A stretch of 64,000 nucleotides of DNA, from assembly GCA_964348095.1 (NCBI GenBank), contig CAYGBK010000041.1, forward strand, positions 29,240-93,239, given 5' to 3'. The notes under the pieces are model-generated. The model worked only from the letters and a program-made list of their open reading frames with translations, ran no database searches and was not told the origin of the DNA. Positions 35,481 to 44,170 of the stretch are shown here, one piece after another. Numbering within the stretch: position 1 is the stretch's first letter; every line of letters starts with the position of its first letter. Origin of the DNA: WVXP01 sp964348095 (lineage in GTDB: Bacteria; Desulfobacterota; BSN033; WVXP01). Both the position numbers and the translations under genes were made by a program.

Positions 35481-36838
35481 CGTCCGATCCCCCCCGGAAA
35501 AAAGACGTTGTGAGCTAGTTTTTGAACGAATTCGACTTGAAGAAGGGCATGCTTCAGTCGTACCTGTTCATCATCCGATAAGGTCGTCGGATCCATGAGA
35601 TTATCAAATCTTTTCCGTAGGCTGATCGATTTGACCTGGTTATGAATATGGCGCTCTAACAGGGTTCTATGCGCTTCTTCGAGTTCTCTGGCGGTTCTGG
35701 ACGATAAGAGATCCAGCACCTCGAGGGCTTTGATTCGCTCAAAAGTGTTCGTCTCCGTGAGGCCATATTTCATTGCCAGGACCCGAATCGTCAGAACCAA
35801 AGGCGCCCACCCCTTCAACTTCAGGTTGAACCGACCTCTGTGAGGACCCGAACGTTCGGTACGAAATCGTCTCAAGAACCCAAGGGCAACAGGCATCAAG
35901 ACGGCCGACTTGGCAGTTTCCCCCAAGATTGAGGGACTTTTTCTCACCAGGCCCCGCAATGCTTCAACAAACTGCTCCCCCAAAGTCGTGTCCCCGGCAA
36001 TTGAACGGGCATCCATGAGGATTATGATATCTAGAATGGTAATTGGGCCGGATCCATATTTGATTTTCTGGTTCAATCGATCGATCCAATCGTGCAGAGA
36101 CCCCCTCCATTTCTCATTTGTTGGCATGACTCCGCCCATACATTTTTTGATGCCTGTCTGATCGAGGCAGTCTACCATTTTCCGTGAAAGGATTTCAAAA
36201 TAGCTATCAAACACATCAATTTGCGACTCGTCCAGCGGTTTCTCGCGTATGTCTCGGCGGATCAACTTCCTGACCGCTTCTGACTCAAAGGGCCGTTGGG
36301 AACAGGGAATATCCTGATAGACCAGGAGGGAATCTTGATCAGTCAAAATCGTCTGTTCCCTCCGTCCTTCAGCTCCCATGCTAATCCAGACATAGGCAGA
36401 GGGAGGAGGACCAAAACCCTCTTCTAACATCTCTCTTTCAACAAAACTCATCAGACGAGAGGTGAGCTGTTGCCTGAAGGAGGTGAATTTTTCCTGGAGG
36501 TTCTTCACCGAACCGGTGTGCTGATAATCTCTGATAGTATGGGTGGTGAGATCACAATGGAGTTTCTTCAGTTCCTGTAGGCTCTTGGCGTTGTTAACCC
36601 TCCTAAAGAGGTCGGAGAAACACTGCTCTCTCCTCTCAACCTTGCTGATTTCCCGACCGAGTCGATCATGGAAACCACGGAGGACCTCCAAAGTTTCAGA
36701 TCCTGTAAGGTGGTCTGGCTGATACCCTTCAAAGAACTCTTCGATCCGAGGCCGATCGAATCCATTCTCCTCCCCCGCAGCCCCTCCGGTCCGCAAGCGC
36801 TTTGAGAGCGCTGCAATAAAGGCCAGTTCCGCATCCAC
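35477..36838 (-). CDS. DUF294-type putative nucleotidyltransferase (GlnD-like)
   Basis: A 453-residue protein. The central segment has MGAEGRREQTILTDQDS near 155-171, the GSxGRxE...TDQD pattern of DUF294 (PF03445) nucleotidyltransferases related to GlnD. The C-terminal part matches the DUF294 substrate-binding domain (PF10335), with ILDIIILMDAR near 267. The family is predicted to transfer a nucleotide to a target protein; no substrate is established. The CBS pair often fused at the N-terminus is encoded next door with a 4-base overlap. It sits 60 bases after valS. Confidence 0.88.
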   Translation of the reverse strand: MDAELAFIAALSKRLRTGGAAGEENGFDRPRIEEFFEGYQPDHLTGSETLEVLRGFHDRLGREISKVERREQCFSDLFRRVNNAKSLQELKKLHCDLTTHTIRDYQHTGSVKNLQEKFTSFRQQLTSRLMSFVEREMLEEGFGPPPSAYVWISMGAEGRREQTILTDQDSLLVYQDIPCSQRPFESEAVRKLIRRDIREKPLDESQIDVFDSYFEILSRKMVDCLDQTGIKKCMGGVMPTNEKWRGSLHDWIDRLNQKIKYGSGPITILDIIILMDARSIAGDTTLGEQFVEALRGLVRKSPSILGETAKSAVLMPVALGFLRRFRTERSGPHRGRFNLKLKGWAPLVLTIRVLAMKYGLTETNTFERIKALEVLDLLSSRTARELEEAHRTLLERHIHNQVKSISLRKRFDNLMDPTTLSDDEQVRLKHALLQVEFVQKLAHNVFFPGGIGR

Positions 36839-36898
36839 TCAACTCTCCCGGCCCTCAACTCTTTTCAACAAAGGATCTCCCCGCTGTCGCCCTATCGA

Positions 36899-39553
36899 TC
36901 AACCCGATTGCTCGAGCCGCCGGAGGCCCTCTTCCAATCGTCTTTTTATTTCCTCGAGTTCTGCCTCCTTCTTCTTTTCCTTTTTCACGACCTCGGGAGG
37001 CGCTTTGCTAAGAAACGCGTCGTTTGAAAGTTTGCCCCTGACAAATATCAAGTCCTTTTCGATTTTTTGGACTTCCTTTTCTAGTCGACGTCGCTCCTCT
37101 GTGAAGCGAGCTTCGTCGATCGGTATGAACACTTCTAGGATCCCCACCACGGCGGTAAGTGCTCTCTTTGGCGGGGTCCTCTTGAGTGTGATTTCCAACT
37201 GACCAACCCCCGCAAGTGTCTCGAGTAGGTCCCGGTTTCGATCCAAATGGGCTAGCCCTGCTGGAGTACCTGGGATTACGATGGCTCGAAGGTCCTGGGA
37301 AGCAACAATCGAGAGTTCACCCCTGATGTTCCGGATCGCAGAGACGGCGTTCTTTACCCATTTCATCTCCTCCATTGCCGCTGGGTCTCGCAAACTCTGG
37401 TCAGCTTTTGGGAATTCAGAAACCATAATGCTCCCGACTGTTCCCGGCACCCGCTGCCAGATCTCCTCCGTTATAAAAGGCATAAATGGATGGAGGAGCT
37501 GAATAACCTCTCGCAAAACCCGAGAAAGAACTGCCCTCGTATCCTCCGCTTTCCTATTCCCCGATTTTCCATACAGGGTCGGTTTTATCATTTCTAGATA
37601 CCAGTCACAGAATTCGTGCCAGATAAACTGGTAGATAGCTTGGGCCGCTTCGTTGAACCGGTAGTCTTCAAAAGCTTCGGTTTCGTATTCGATAACCTCG
37701 GTCAGCCGATCCAGGATCCATCGGGAAGGCAGGTCCTTAGGCATTACCCTTTCCCGAACGGGTTGGCGGTCCTTTAGGTTCATAAGACAGAATCGAGATG
37801 CATTCCACACCTTGTTCGCGAAGTGTCGGTACCCCTCTATTCTCTCCTCTGAGAGAATGATATCCCTCCCTTGGGCGGCGAGAGCAGCCAAGGTAAATCG
37901 GAAGGCGTCCGTTCCATACTTTTCCATCATCACAAGAGGATCGATTACATTTCCCTTCGATTTACTCATCTTTTGGCCCCTGAAATCACGGACCAAAGCA
38001 TGGATGTAGACATGCCTAAACGGAACGTCTCCCATGAACCTCAAGCCCATCATCATCATTCGAGCGACCCAGAAGAACAGGATGTCGAATCCCGTGACCA
38101 GGGTGGACGTGGGGTAGAAGACCTCCAGGTCTTTTGTTTTTTGAGGCCACCCTAAAGTCGAAAAAGGCCAGAGAGCGGAACTGAACCATGTGTCGAGAAC
38201 GTCCGTCTCGGGGGTTAGCCGGTCGCCTCCACAGCGATTACAAGAACTTGGGGTTTCCTTGGAAACGATTATTTCACCACATTTGTCGCAGTACCATGCT
38301 GGGATTCGATGACCCCACCAAATCTGCCGCGAAATGCACCAGTCCCTGATGTTCTCCATCCACTCAAAATAGGTCTTTTCCCACATTCTCGGGACGATTT
38401 TAGTTCTGCCACTGCGGACGGCCTCGATGGCTTTTTCGGCCAGGGGTTTGACCCGGACAAACCATTGGGTCGAGACCATTGGCTCAACAATAGTCTTGCA
38501 CCGCTGGCAATGGCCTACACTGTGGTGATAATCTTCGGTTTGGAGGAGAACCCCGTCCTCCAGGAAGTCCTCAACTATTTTTGTTCGGCACTTAAATCGG
38601 TCCATTCCATTGTACCGACCCGCCTCTCGATTCATTTTCCCATCCCCATCGATAACTTTTACAAGTGCCAAATCATGTCTCTGGGCAATCTCGAAGTCAT
38701 GCGGATCGTGGGCTGGCGTTATCTTGAGGGCCCCAGACCCGAAGTCCGGGTCCACAAAATCATCGGTAATGACTGGAACCGGTCGTTCGACAACGGGGAG
38801 TATAATCTCCTTTCCCACCACATTTTGATACCGTTCATCTCGTGGGTTCACTGCCACCGCAGTATCTCCCATCATCGTTTCTGGCCGAGTAGTGACAACC
38901 ACAACACCATCCTCGGAATCTCTGAAAGGATATCGAAGATGGTAGAGCTTCGCAGGAATCTCCTCGTGCTCAACTTCGAGATCTGAAAGGGCTGTTTGGC
39001 AGCGAGGACACCAATTGATGATGTAATTGTCTCTATAAATCAATCCATCTCGGTATAAACGGACGAAAACCTCCCTCACAGCCTCGGAAAGCCCCTCATC
39101 CATGGTGAACCTTTGCCTGCTCCAGTCACATGAGGCACCCAACCGTTTCAACTGGCTTATGATAAGGCCTCCGTATTCCTCCTTCCATTTCCATACCCGT
39201 TCGACAAACCGTTCCCTCCCCATCACGTGTCGATCCAGCCCTTCCTCGGTCAATTGCCTCTCGACCACGTTTTGGGTGGCAATACCCGCGTGGTCCATCC
39301 CAGGTAGCCAGAGGGCATTCCTTCCCTGCATCCGTCGAAATCGAGTCAGAATATCCTGGAGGGTGTTGTTGAGGGCGTGGCCCATATGCAGGGAACCTGT
39401 CACATTGGGAGGTGGAATCACAATGCAATATGGAGAACTTGCGGCGTTTTCATCGGCATGAAAAAGTTTCTGATCTGTCCAGAATTTATACCACCGCTTC
39501 TCCACTCCCTTGAATTCATAGCCTTTTTTCAATTCAAACTCGCCCTTTGCCAT
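36899..39553 (-). CDS. valS: Valyl-tRNA synthetase
   Basis: It charges tRNA-Val and edits mischarged threonine. The 884-residue class Ia synthetase has PPPNVTGSLHMGHAL near 48-62 (HIGH element), CP1 editing motifs (TTRPETMMGDTAVAV), KMSKSKGNVIDP near 520, and a C-terminal coiled-coil (about 815-884). AAAGGG precedes the ATG. It is the first gene of a five-gene minus-strand unit ending in gatA, which groups two aminoacyl-tRNA activities. Confidence 0.97.
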   Translation of the reverse strand: MAKGEFELKKGYEFKGVEKRWYKFWTDQKLFHADENAASSPYCIVIPPPNVTGSLHMGHALNNTLQDILTRFRRMQGRNALWLPGMDHAGIATQNVVERQLTEEGLDRHVMGRERFVERVWKWKEEYGGLIISQLKRLGASCDWSRQRFTMDEGLSEAVREVFVRLYRDGLIYRDNYIINWCPRCQTALSDLEVEHEEIPAKLYHLRYPFRDSEDGVVVVTTRPETMMGDTAVAVNPRDERYQNVVGKEIILPVVERPVPVITDDFVDPDFGSGALKITPAHDPHDFEIAQRHDLALVKVIDGDGKMNREAGRYNGMDRFKCRTKIVEDFLEDGVLLQTEDYHHSVGHCQRCKTIVEPMVSTQWFVRVKPLAEKAIEAVRSGRTKIVPRMWEKTYFEWMENIRDWCISRQIWWGHRIPAWYCDKCGEIIVSKETPSSCNRCGGDRLTPETDVLDTWFSSALWPFSTLGWPQKTKDLEVFYPTSTLVTGFDILFFWVARMMMMGLRFMGDVPFRHVYIHALVRDFRGQKMSKSKGNVIDPLVMMEKYGTDAFRFTLAALAAQGRDIILSEERIEGYRHFANKVWNASRFCLMNLKDRQPVRERVMPKDLPSRWILDRLTEVIEYETEAFEDYRFNEAAQAIYQFIWHEFCDWYLEMIKPTLYGKSGNRKAEDTRAVLSRVLREVIQLLHPFMPFITEEIWQRVPGTVGSIMVSEFPKADQSLRDPAAMEEMKWVKNAVSAIRNIRGELSIVASQDLRAIVIPGTPAGLAHLDRNRDLLETLAGVGQLEITLKRTPPKRALTAVVGILEVFIPIDEARFTEERRRLEKEVQKIEKDLIFVRGKLSNDAFLSKAPPEVVKKEKKKEAELEEIKRRLEEGLRRLEQSG

Positions 39554-39672
39554 AGACTACCCTTTCTAAAGGCTCCGAATCATAATTGCCGGCCTCAGGT
39601 GTGAGGCAAATACGCCTTCACCGCCAAGCCAGAAAACGTTTCTAATACGACATGGTTATCGTTTGAGGACAG

Positions 39673-39701
39673 TGTTAAACAGAATTGTCCGAGAATGTCA
39701 A
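39673..39701 (-). promoter_or_regulatory. Possible valS operon promoter
   Basis: A perfect TTGACA on the minus strand (39701-39696) followed after 17 bases by a poor -10, TTAACA (39678-39673). The leader would be about 110 bases. No T-box features were recognised. The rest of 39554-39887 holds nothing else identified. Confidence 0.4.
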
Positions 39702-39887
39702 CCAGTTTCCGGCGAGAAATGCCCTCCCAATAGAGGTGAAAAACCTAGTCTGCTTGTTCATCAACCCGGAACCAAAGATCCGGTTCAGTGAACAAAAAGG
39801 GACGCTTCCTGAGTTGGGAGTGATCCGGGGGGGTGGGGGTCTTCAACAGACGCCGAGGCCGAACATCTTTCACAATCTATATAAAGA

Positions 39888-39914
39888 GCAGAAGGGAATT
39901 AGCTTCCCTTCTGC
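39888..39914 (-). terminator. Terminator hairpin overlapping the receiver gene stop codon
   Basis: Perfect 11-base arms (GCAGAAGGGAA at 39888-39898 and its complement at 39904-39914) with a 5-base loop. The loop contains the stop codon of the receiver gene, so the upstream arm is the last coding bases. The following T tract on the minus strand is short (TCTTT). Confidence 0.65.
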
Positions 39915-42151
39915 AACTTTTCGATCTCCTTTTTGATGGCCCCCTCTGCAAGTTCGGGCACAACTTCTTGGACCACCTTTTCAATCCGCTCTGAAGCGAC
40001 CTGGAGAATCGCCCGACTGAGCTCTGGGATTACGCTCTCAGAGACGTTTTTCAGAACCTCTTCCACAGCCTCCCGGACCAGCGCCTCAACGCGCTCATCT
40101 GAGACACCGGCGGCCGTCTTCACTTCCAGTTCTGAGGCATCATGATCGGTGGAAAGACTCTTCTGAAAGGCGGCGATCTCCTCTTCGGAAACGTGTTCTT
40201 CCTTTATCAACTCACCAGGATAAGGACCGACCTCAGGGGGCTTAGGCGAAGCAGCATCACTCTCCTCATGGGGCTGTCCGACAGATTCCTCAGTTTCCTC
40301 TAGCCCTTCTTCTGGTAACTCCTGTGTCAGTTCACCACGGGTTTCTTCTGTCACTGCGTCGTCAACAAATACTTTTTCGAGCCTTTCCTCGGTTTCCAAA
40401 TCCCCCTCACCAGGTGGTTCATAAGCGCTTTCGAGGTCTCTTTCCTCCTCGACGTTTTCGCCGGCGACACCTTTTTCCCCTTCACCCTCTTGGGACTCCA
40501 CTCCAGGAAGTCCGTCCAACTCCTCCTCAAAGGGAAACTCCTCCAGTTCTTCCACCGCCTCGCCCAGATCCTCCAAACCTTCCATGGAAAGTTCGTCGAG
40601 ATCACCGGAAAGCGCCTCAATAGATTCACTGGAGGACCTATCCACCTCTCCCAGAGTCTCTTCTGGACCAGGAGCTGGCCGGGGGGGCTCAAGTCTAGTC
40701 TTGTCCGGTTCATCTTCGGTCTTATCGGAGGATTTTTCCGGTAATCCCTCGTCTTCTATAGTCTGCTCCAATTCCTCTGTCTCTGTCAGTTCGAGGATAG
40801 TCTCTCCCTCATCTCCACTGGCTTCTTCACCGCGACCAGCATCTGCCGGTCTCTCAGCCAGCCCGATTTCTTCTGTAGCGGTCTCGAGATCCTCTCTCCC
40901 CGCACGAGCATCCAGTTCCTCTTCCCCTTCCAATTCAAGAATGGTATCCTCCTCTTCTTCCTGCTCTTCAAGAACCAAATCGATATGCTCGTCGATCTCC
41001 TCCTCGAGTTCAGCTCTCACGGTCTCTTCAGAGGGCCTCTCCCCTCCTTCCTGAGCCGGTTGATCTTCCTCGGATTCCTCAATCTCTAGCTCCTCGATCA
41101 GATCTGTTGCCGCCTCCTCGGGGACTCCTACTTCCTCTTCGTGAACATCCACATCCTCCAATTCCACGTCCTCTAACTCCAGCAGTGTATCCCCCTCTTC
41201 CCTCGGTCCCTCCTCGATCGTCAAATCGATAGGCTGGTCGATCTCCTCCTCGAGTTCAGCCGTTACCGGCTCTTCGGAAGGCCTTGCCTCTCCCTCCTGA
41301 ACCGGTAGATCTTCCTCCGATTCCTCAATCTCTAACTCCTCGATCAGATCTGTTTCGGCCTCTCGTGGTGCGCTTTCTGCCTCTTCCGGAATGCCCTCAC
41401 CCTCCAGTTGCAGTTCCCCTAACTCCAGCTTCCCATCGGGCTCATCAAGATCGAGCTCCTCGAGAGCTTTCTCGTCGAGGACGGTTTCCTCCGGAAGGTC
41501 TCCCTGCTCAACGGCGACCTGTTCCAGAGGGACATCATTCACCCTATCCCCCCCAGAGACAGTTCCAGGGGTTTCTTCCTCCACCACATCGGTTAGCTCG
41601 ATAATCTTACCCTCGTCCTCCCCAGCAGGCAGTTGGGCCTCATCGACCCCCTCAGCTGCTGCCAACTCGATTTCTTCGAGGGATTCGATTGGAGGTAGCT
41701 CATCCATGCTCGGCAAAGACTCTTCGGCAGGGGTTCCTTCGGCTTCTTTGTCGCCGGTTTCCTCCACCTGAAGCGGAATTGGTCCAGCCTTTATCAGAGT
41801 TTTCACAAGGGGCAAAATCTGATCGGCCTTTAGGGGCTTAGTAATAACCCCATCAGCCCCGACCTTCTCCCGCTCAGATTTGTCAATGTCCTCAAATATC
41901 CCGGCCAACAGGACGAATGGGATCCCCCTAAGTTCCGAGTTCGCTTTCACTATCTTACACAGCTCAAAACCGTCCTTGTTCGGCATGGTCACGTCAGCGA
42001 TGACAAGATCTGGTTTATATAGCTTGATCTTCAGGAGTGCATCTTCGCCATTCTCCGCAAAAATCAATTGGGAGTCTGTTCCCTCAAAAATACCCTCAAA
42101 CTCCTCCTGCGCCGTGACATTGGGATCAGCGATTAAGAGTTCTTTAGGCAT
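39899..42151 (-). CDS. Receiver protein with long acidic linker and PopZ-like helical tail
   Basis: A 750-residue protein in three parts. Residues 1-122 are a CheY-like receiver with phospho-Asp53 (ADVTMP) and the conserved Lys, but Ala where the switch Thr is usual. Residues 125-680 are extremely rich in Glu, Asp, Leu and Pro, predicted disordered, with a duplicated block (266-333 and 348-414) and repeated LLELED/ILELxE motifs. Residues 684-749 are amphipathic helices (VREAVEEVLKNV, then VVPELAEGAIKKEIEKL). An acidic disordered middle plus a helical oligomerising tail recalls the polar organiser PopZ. Such a protein could scaffold a signalling hub. The ATG follows AAAGGAG. It is monocistronic. 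Confidence 0.75.
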   Translation of the reverse strand: MPKELLIADPNVTAQEEFEGIFEGTDSQLIFAENGEDALLKIKLYKPDLVIADVTMPNKDGFELCKIVKANSELRGIPFVLLAGIFEDIDKSEREKVGADGVITKPLKADQILPLVKTLIKAGPIPLQVEETGDKEAEGTPAEESLPSMDELPPIESLEEIELAAAEGVDEAQLPAGEDEGKIIELTDVVEEETPGTVSGGDRVNDVPLEQVAVEQGDLPEETVLDEKALEELDLDEPDGKLELGELQLEGEGIPEEAESAPREAETDLIEELEIEESEEDLPVQEGEARPSEEPVTAELEEEIDQPIDLTIEEGPREEGDTLLELEDVELEDVDVHEEEVGVPEEAATDLIEELEIEESEEDQPAQEGGERPSEETVRAELEEEIDEHIDLVLEEQEEEEDTILELEGEEELDARAGREDLETATEEIGLAERPADAGRGEEASGDEGETILELTETEELEQTIEDEGLPEKSSDKTEDEPDKTRLEPPRPAPGPEETLGEVDRSSSESIEALSGDLDELSMEGLEDLGEAVEELEEFPFEEELDGLPGVESQEGEGEKGVAGENVEEERDLESAYEPPGEGDLETEERLEKVFVDDAVTEETRGELTQELPEEGLEETEESVGQPHEESDAASPKPPEVGPYPGELIKEEHVSEEEIAAFQKSLSTDHDASELEVKTAAGVSDERVEALVREAVEEVLKNVSESVIPELSRAILQVASERIEKVVQEVVPELAEGAIKKEIEKLQKGS
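40910..41356 (-). repeat. Internal direct duplication in the acidic linker
   Basis: Two blocks (41356-41153 and 41110-40910) encode nearly the same 67 residues, 82 residues apart. Both contain TDLIEELEIEESEED and ELEEEID with RPSEE between. The DNA also matches closely, including the stretch encoding LIEELEIEESEED, so the copy looks fairly recent. Confidence 0.8.
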
Positions 42152-42707
42152 GTCTCGTCTCCTTTCCTTGTGTCAAAGGGAAGAACCTGCGCAGGCAGTA
42201 ACGGTTGGAATAACCGATGATTCATACTTAGCTTAGTGAAATACCGTAAACACAGTATGAGTCTCCGGACCCATAGAAATCCATCGGAGGTGAGAAAGAT
42301 GGGTTCTTCCGGGTATCTCTTTAGCAAAAAATAAGCCATGATCATCTATAATGAACCTAGGCGCCGGAATTGTCGAGAGAATTATGACAATCCTATTCTC
42401 GTTTCACAAGGTTTTTTAACACAATGTTTCTACTTTTTCAACATTTCCCACCCAGGGGACCTCCTGTCTTTACCTCATACAGAATACGTGACCTATGTCG
42501 ACCCGAGGATCATGCGCTTTTCAAGGGCGACACGATCCCCATACTCCGTCGTGCGGTGTCCCTGTCCTGTCATGGCGACAGAGGCAGACCAGACCCGCCA
42601 GCTCGTCGGCAAATCCTGCGCACGGACGTTGGCATTTTAACAGAAATGGAATTTCAGCGATCGTCTGACCCGCCACGGTGAGGGTTTTCGGCTCACAATC
42701 TAAGAAG
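42152..42707. other. Intergenic region between the receiver gene and galE
   Basis: Over 550 bases between divergent genes. Overlapping reading frames of 80-100 codons exist, but they lack ribosome sites and family features, so none is called. The receiver gene promoter must lie here but was not resolved. Confidence 0.35.
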
Positions 42708-42736
42708 TTGACACCTGCGCGATGGCCAATTATATT
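42708..42736 (+). promoter_or_regulatory. Strong sigma-70-like promoter of galE
   Basis: Perfect TTGACA (42708-42713), an optimal 17-base spacer and TATATT (42731-42736), about 30 bases before the galE ATG at 42766. Confidence 0.78.
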
Positions 42737-42765
42737 GAGGTCAGTCTCAGAAAGAAAAGGGAAAG

Positions 42766-43764
42766 ATGTCTCGAATTCTCGTCACAGGAGGCGCTGGATA
42801 CGTTGGAAGTTTCATCGTGAGAGCCCTCTCCCAAAAGGGACACGAACCCGTCGTCTTTGACAACTTGGAAGAAGGTCATCGCGGTGCTGTCCCAGATGCC
42901 GAGTTCGTTCATGGAGATCTTGCTGACCAAGAGAAGGTCTACCAGACCCTCCAACATTTCGGAATCAGTGCTGTTATTCACATGGCAGCCTATTGCCTCG
43001 TGGGAGAGTCACAGCAATCTCCCGTGAAGTATTTTCAGAATAACATCAGTAATGGCGTCAATCTTCTCGAGGCCATGCTGCGGAAAGACTTACGAGTTCT
43101 GGTATTTTCCTCCTCAGCAGCTGTCTATGGAGAGCCGTCCTCCATCCCCATAGGTGAGGAGGCGCCCACGAACCCGACGAACGTCTATGGAGAGACCAAA
43201 CTTTACTATGAGCGAGTCCTAAAGCGGTGTGACGGGGCGTATGGGCTGCGATCTATAACGCTTCGATATTTCAACGCAGCAGGAGCTGACGAGCACGGCG
43301 CGATCGGAGAAGATCATCGACAGGAGACCCATCTGATTCCAATCATCCTCAAAACTGCCTTAGGGCAGCGGGTCAATGTCGAGATCTTCGGAACCGACTA
43401 CCCTACCGCCGACGGCACCTGTATTCGTGATTATATCCATGTTGAAGACCTTGCGAATGCCCACATCCTCGCCTTGGAAGCACTCGAAAACGGTTCAAGA
43501 AGCGCGACATACAATTTGGGTAATGGAAAGGGTTACTCCGTGCAGGACGTGGTCAATATGGCACGCCAGATCACCGGAAAGGAGATCCCCGTTGCGCCAA
43601 CGAGACGAAGACGAGGAGATCCAGCTGTTCTCGTTGCGAGCTCGGACCGAATAAAGCGTGACCTGGGATGGCATATCCAACACCCCACCCTGGAAAAGAT
43701 CATACAGACAGCCTGGGCCTGGCATTCCTCACATCCAGAGGGATATGGAGACAGTGACCGATAG
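42766..43764 (+). CDS. galE: UDP-glucose 4-epimerase
   Basis: It interconverts UDP-glucose and UDP-galactose for surface polysaccharide and galactose metabolism. The 332-residue short-chain dehydrogenase fold begins with the NAD motif TGGAGYVGS. The catalytic SSSAAVYG and YGETK motifs lie near 120 and 147. The family phrases RYFNAAGA and CIRDYIHVEDLA are intact. AAAAGGGAAAG precedes the ATG. No sugar-transferase genes flank it. A related UDP-sugar epimerase cannot be fully excluded. Confidence 0.93.
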   Translation: MSRILVTGGAGYVGSFIVRALSQKGHEPVVFDNLEEGHRGAVPDAEFVHGDLADQEKVYQTLQHFGISAVIHMAAYCLVGESQQSPVKYFQNNISNGVNLLEAMLRKDLRVLVFSSSAAVYGEPSSIPIGEEAPTNPTNVYGETKLYYERVLKRCDGAYGLRSITLRYFNAAGADEHGAIGEDHRQETHLIPIILKTALGQRVNVEIFGTDYPTADGTCIRDYIHVEDLANAHILALEALENGSRSATYNLGNGKGYSVQDVVNMARQITGKEIPVAPTRRRRGDPAVLVASSDRIKRDLGWHIQHPTLEKIIQTAWAWHSSHPEGYGDSDR

Positions 43765-44170
43765 GTGAAATCCCAACACGAGTGGGTCACCACTTCTCTA
43801 GACTTTCCCTTTTCAACGGATTAAACAGCGTAATCTCGCTCCTCAGGCAAAGTTGCCCTCATCAAAAGGGAGACCCCCTAGAGTCTTGTCACATTAGCTC
43901 CGAGCCATTTTCAACAGGAACTTGTCATCGAATTACTGAGACATTGGTCCCATCGAATCCCAGAGGCGTGGCGTTCGTCTGGTATCCTGATCCTTGCGGT
44001 CGTAATTGTGGCCGGCCTGCCAGGGGGACGCAATCCATTCTAAGAACTGGCGACTCGAGGAAACTCAGCACGCAATGACGCCCCAGGCGTTCTCCAAAGG
44101 CTGGAAAAAGGGCCTGCGAAAAGGTAAACTTTCATTTAGTCTCCCGAACATCTGAGTGTTGAGAGGACGA
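43765..44170. other. Intergenic region between galE and purF
   Basis: No gene recognised; frames are broken by stops. One 50-codon stretch ending near 44040 in-frame encodes a hydrophobic run but has no start codon, so it was not called. The purF promoter was not resolved. Confidence 0.35.

Noticed and set aside
39554..39887. T-box leader upstream of valS
   Set aside because: No T-box sequence or terminator/antiterminator pair was seen.
42338..42681. Two overlapping plus-strand frames before galE
   Set aside because: No ribosome sites, no family resemblance, and they compete with each other.
43885..44040. Hydrophobic open stretch upstream of purF, considered as a CvpA remnant
   Set aside because: No start codon in frame, stops on both sides, and no convincing similarity.
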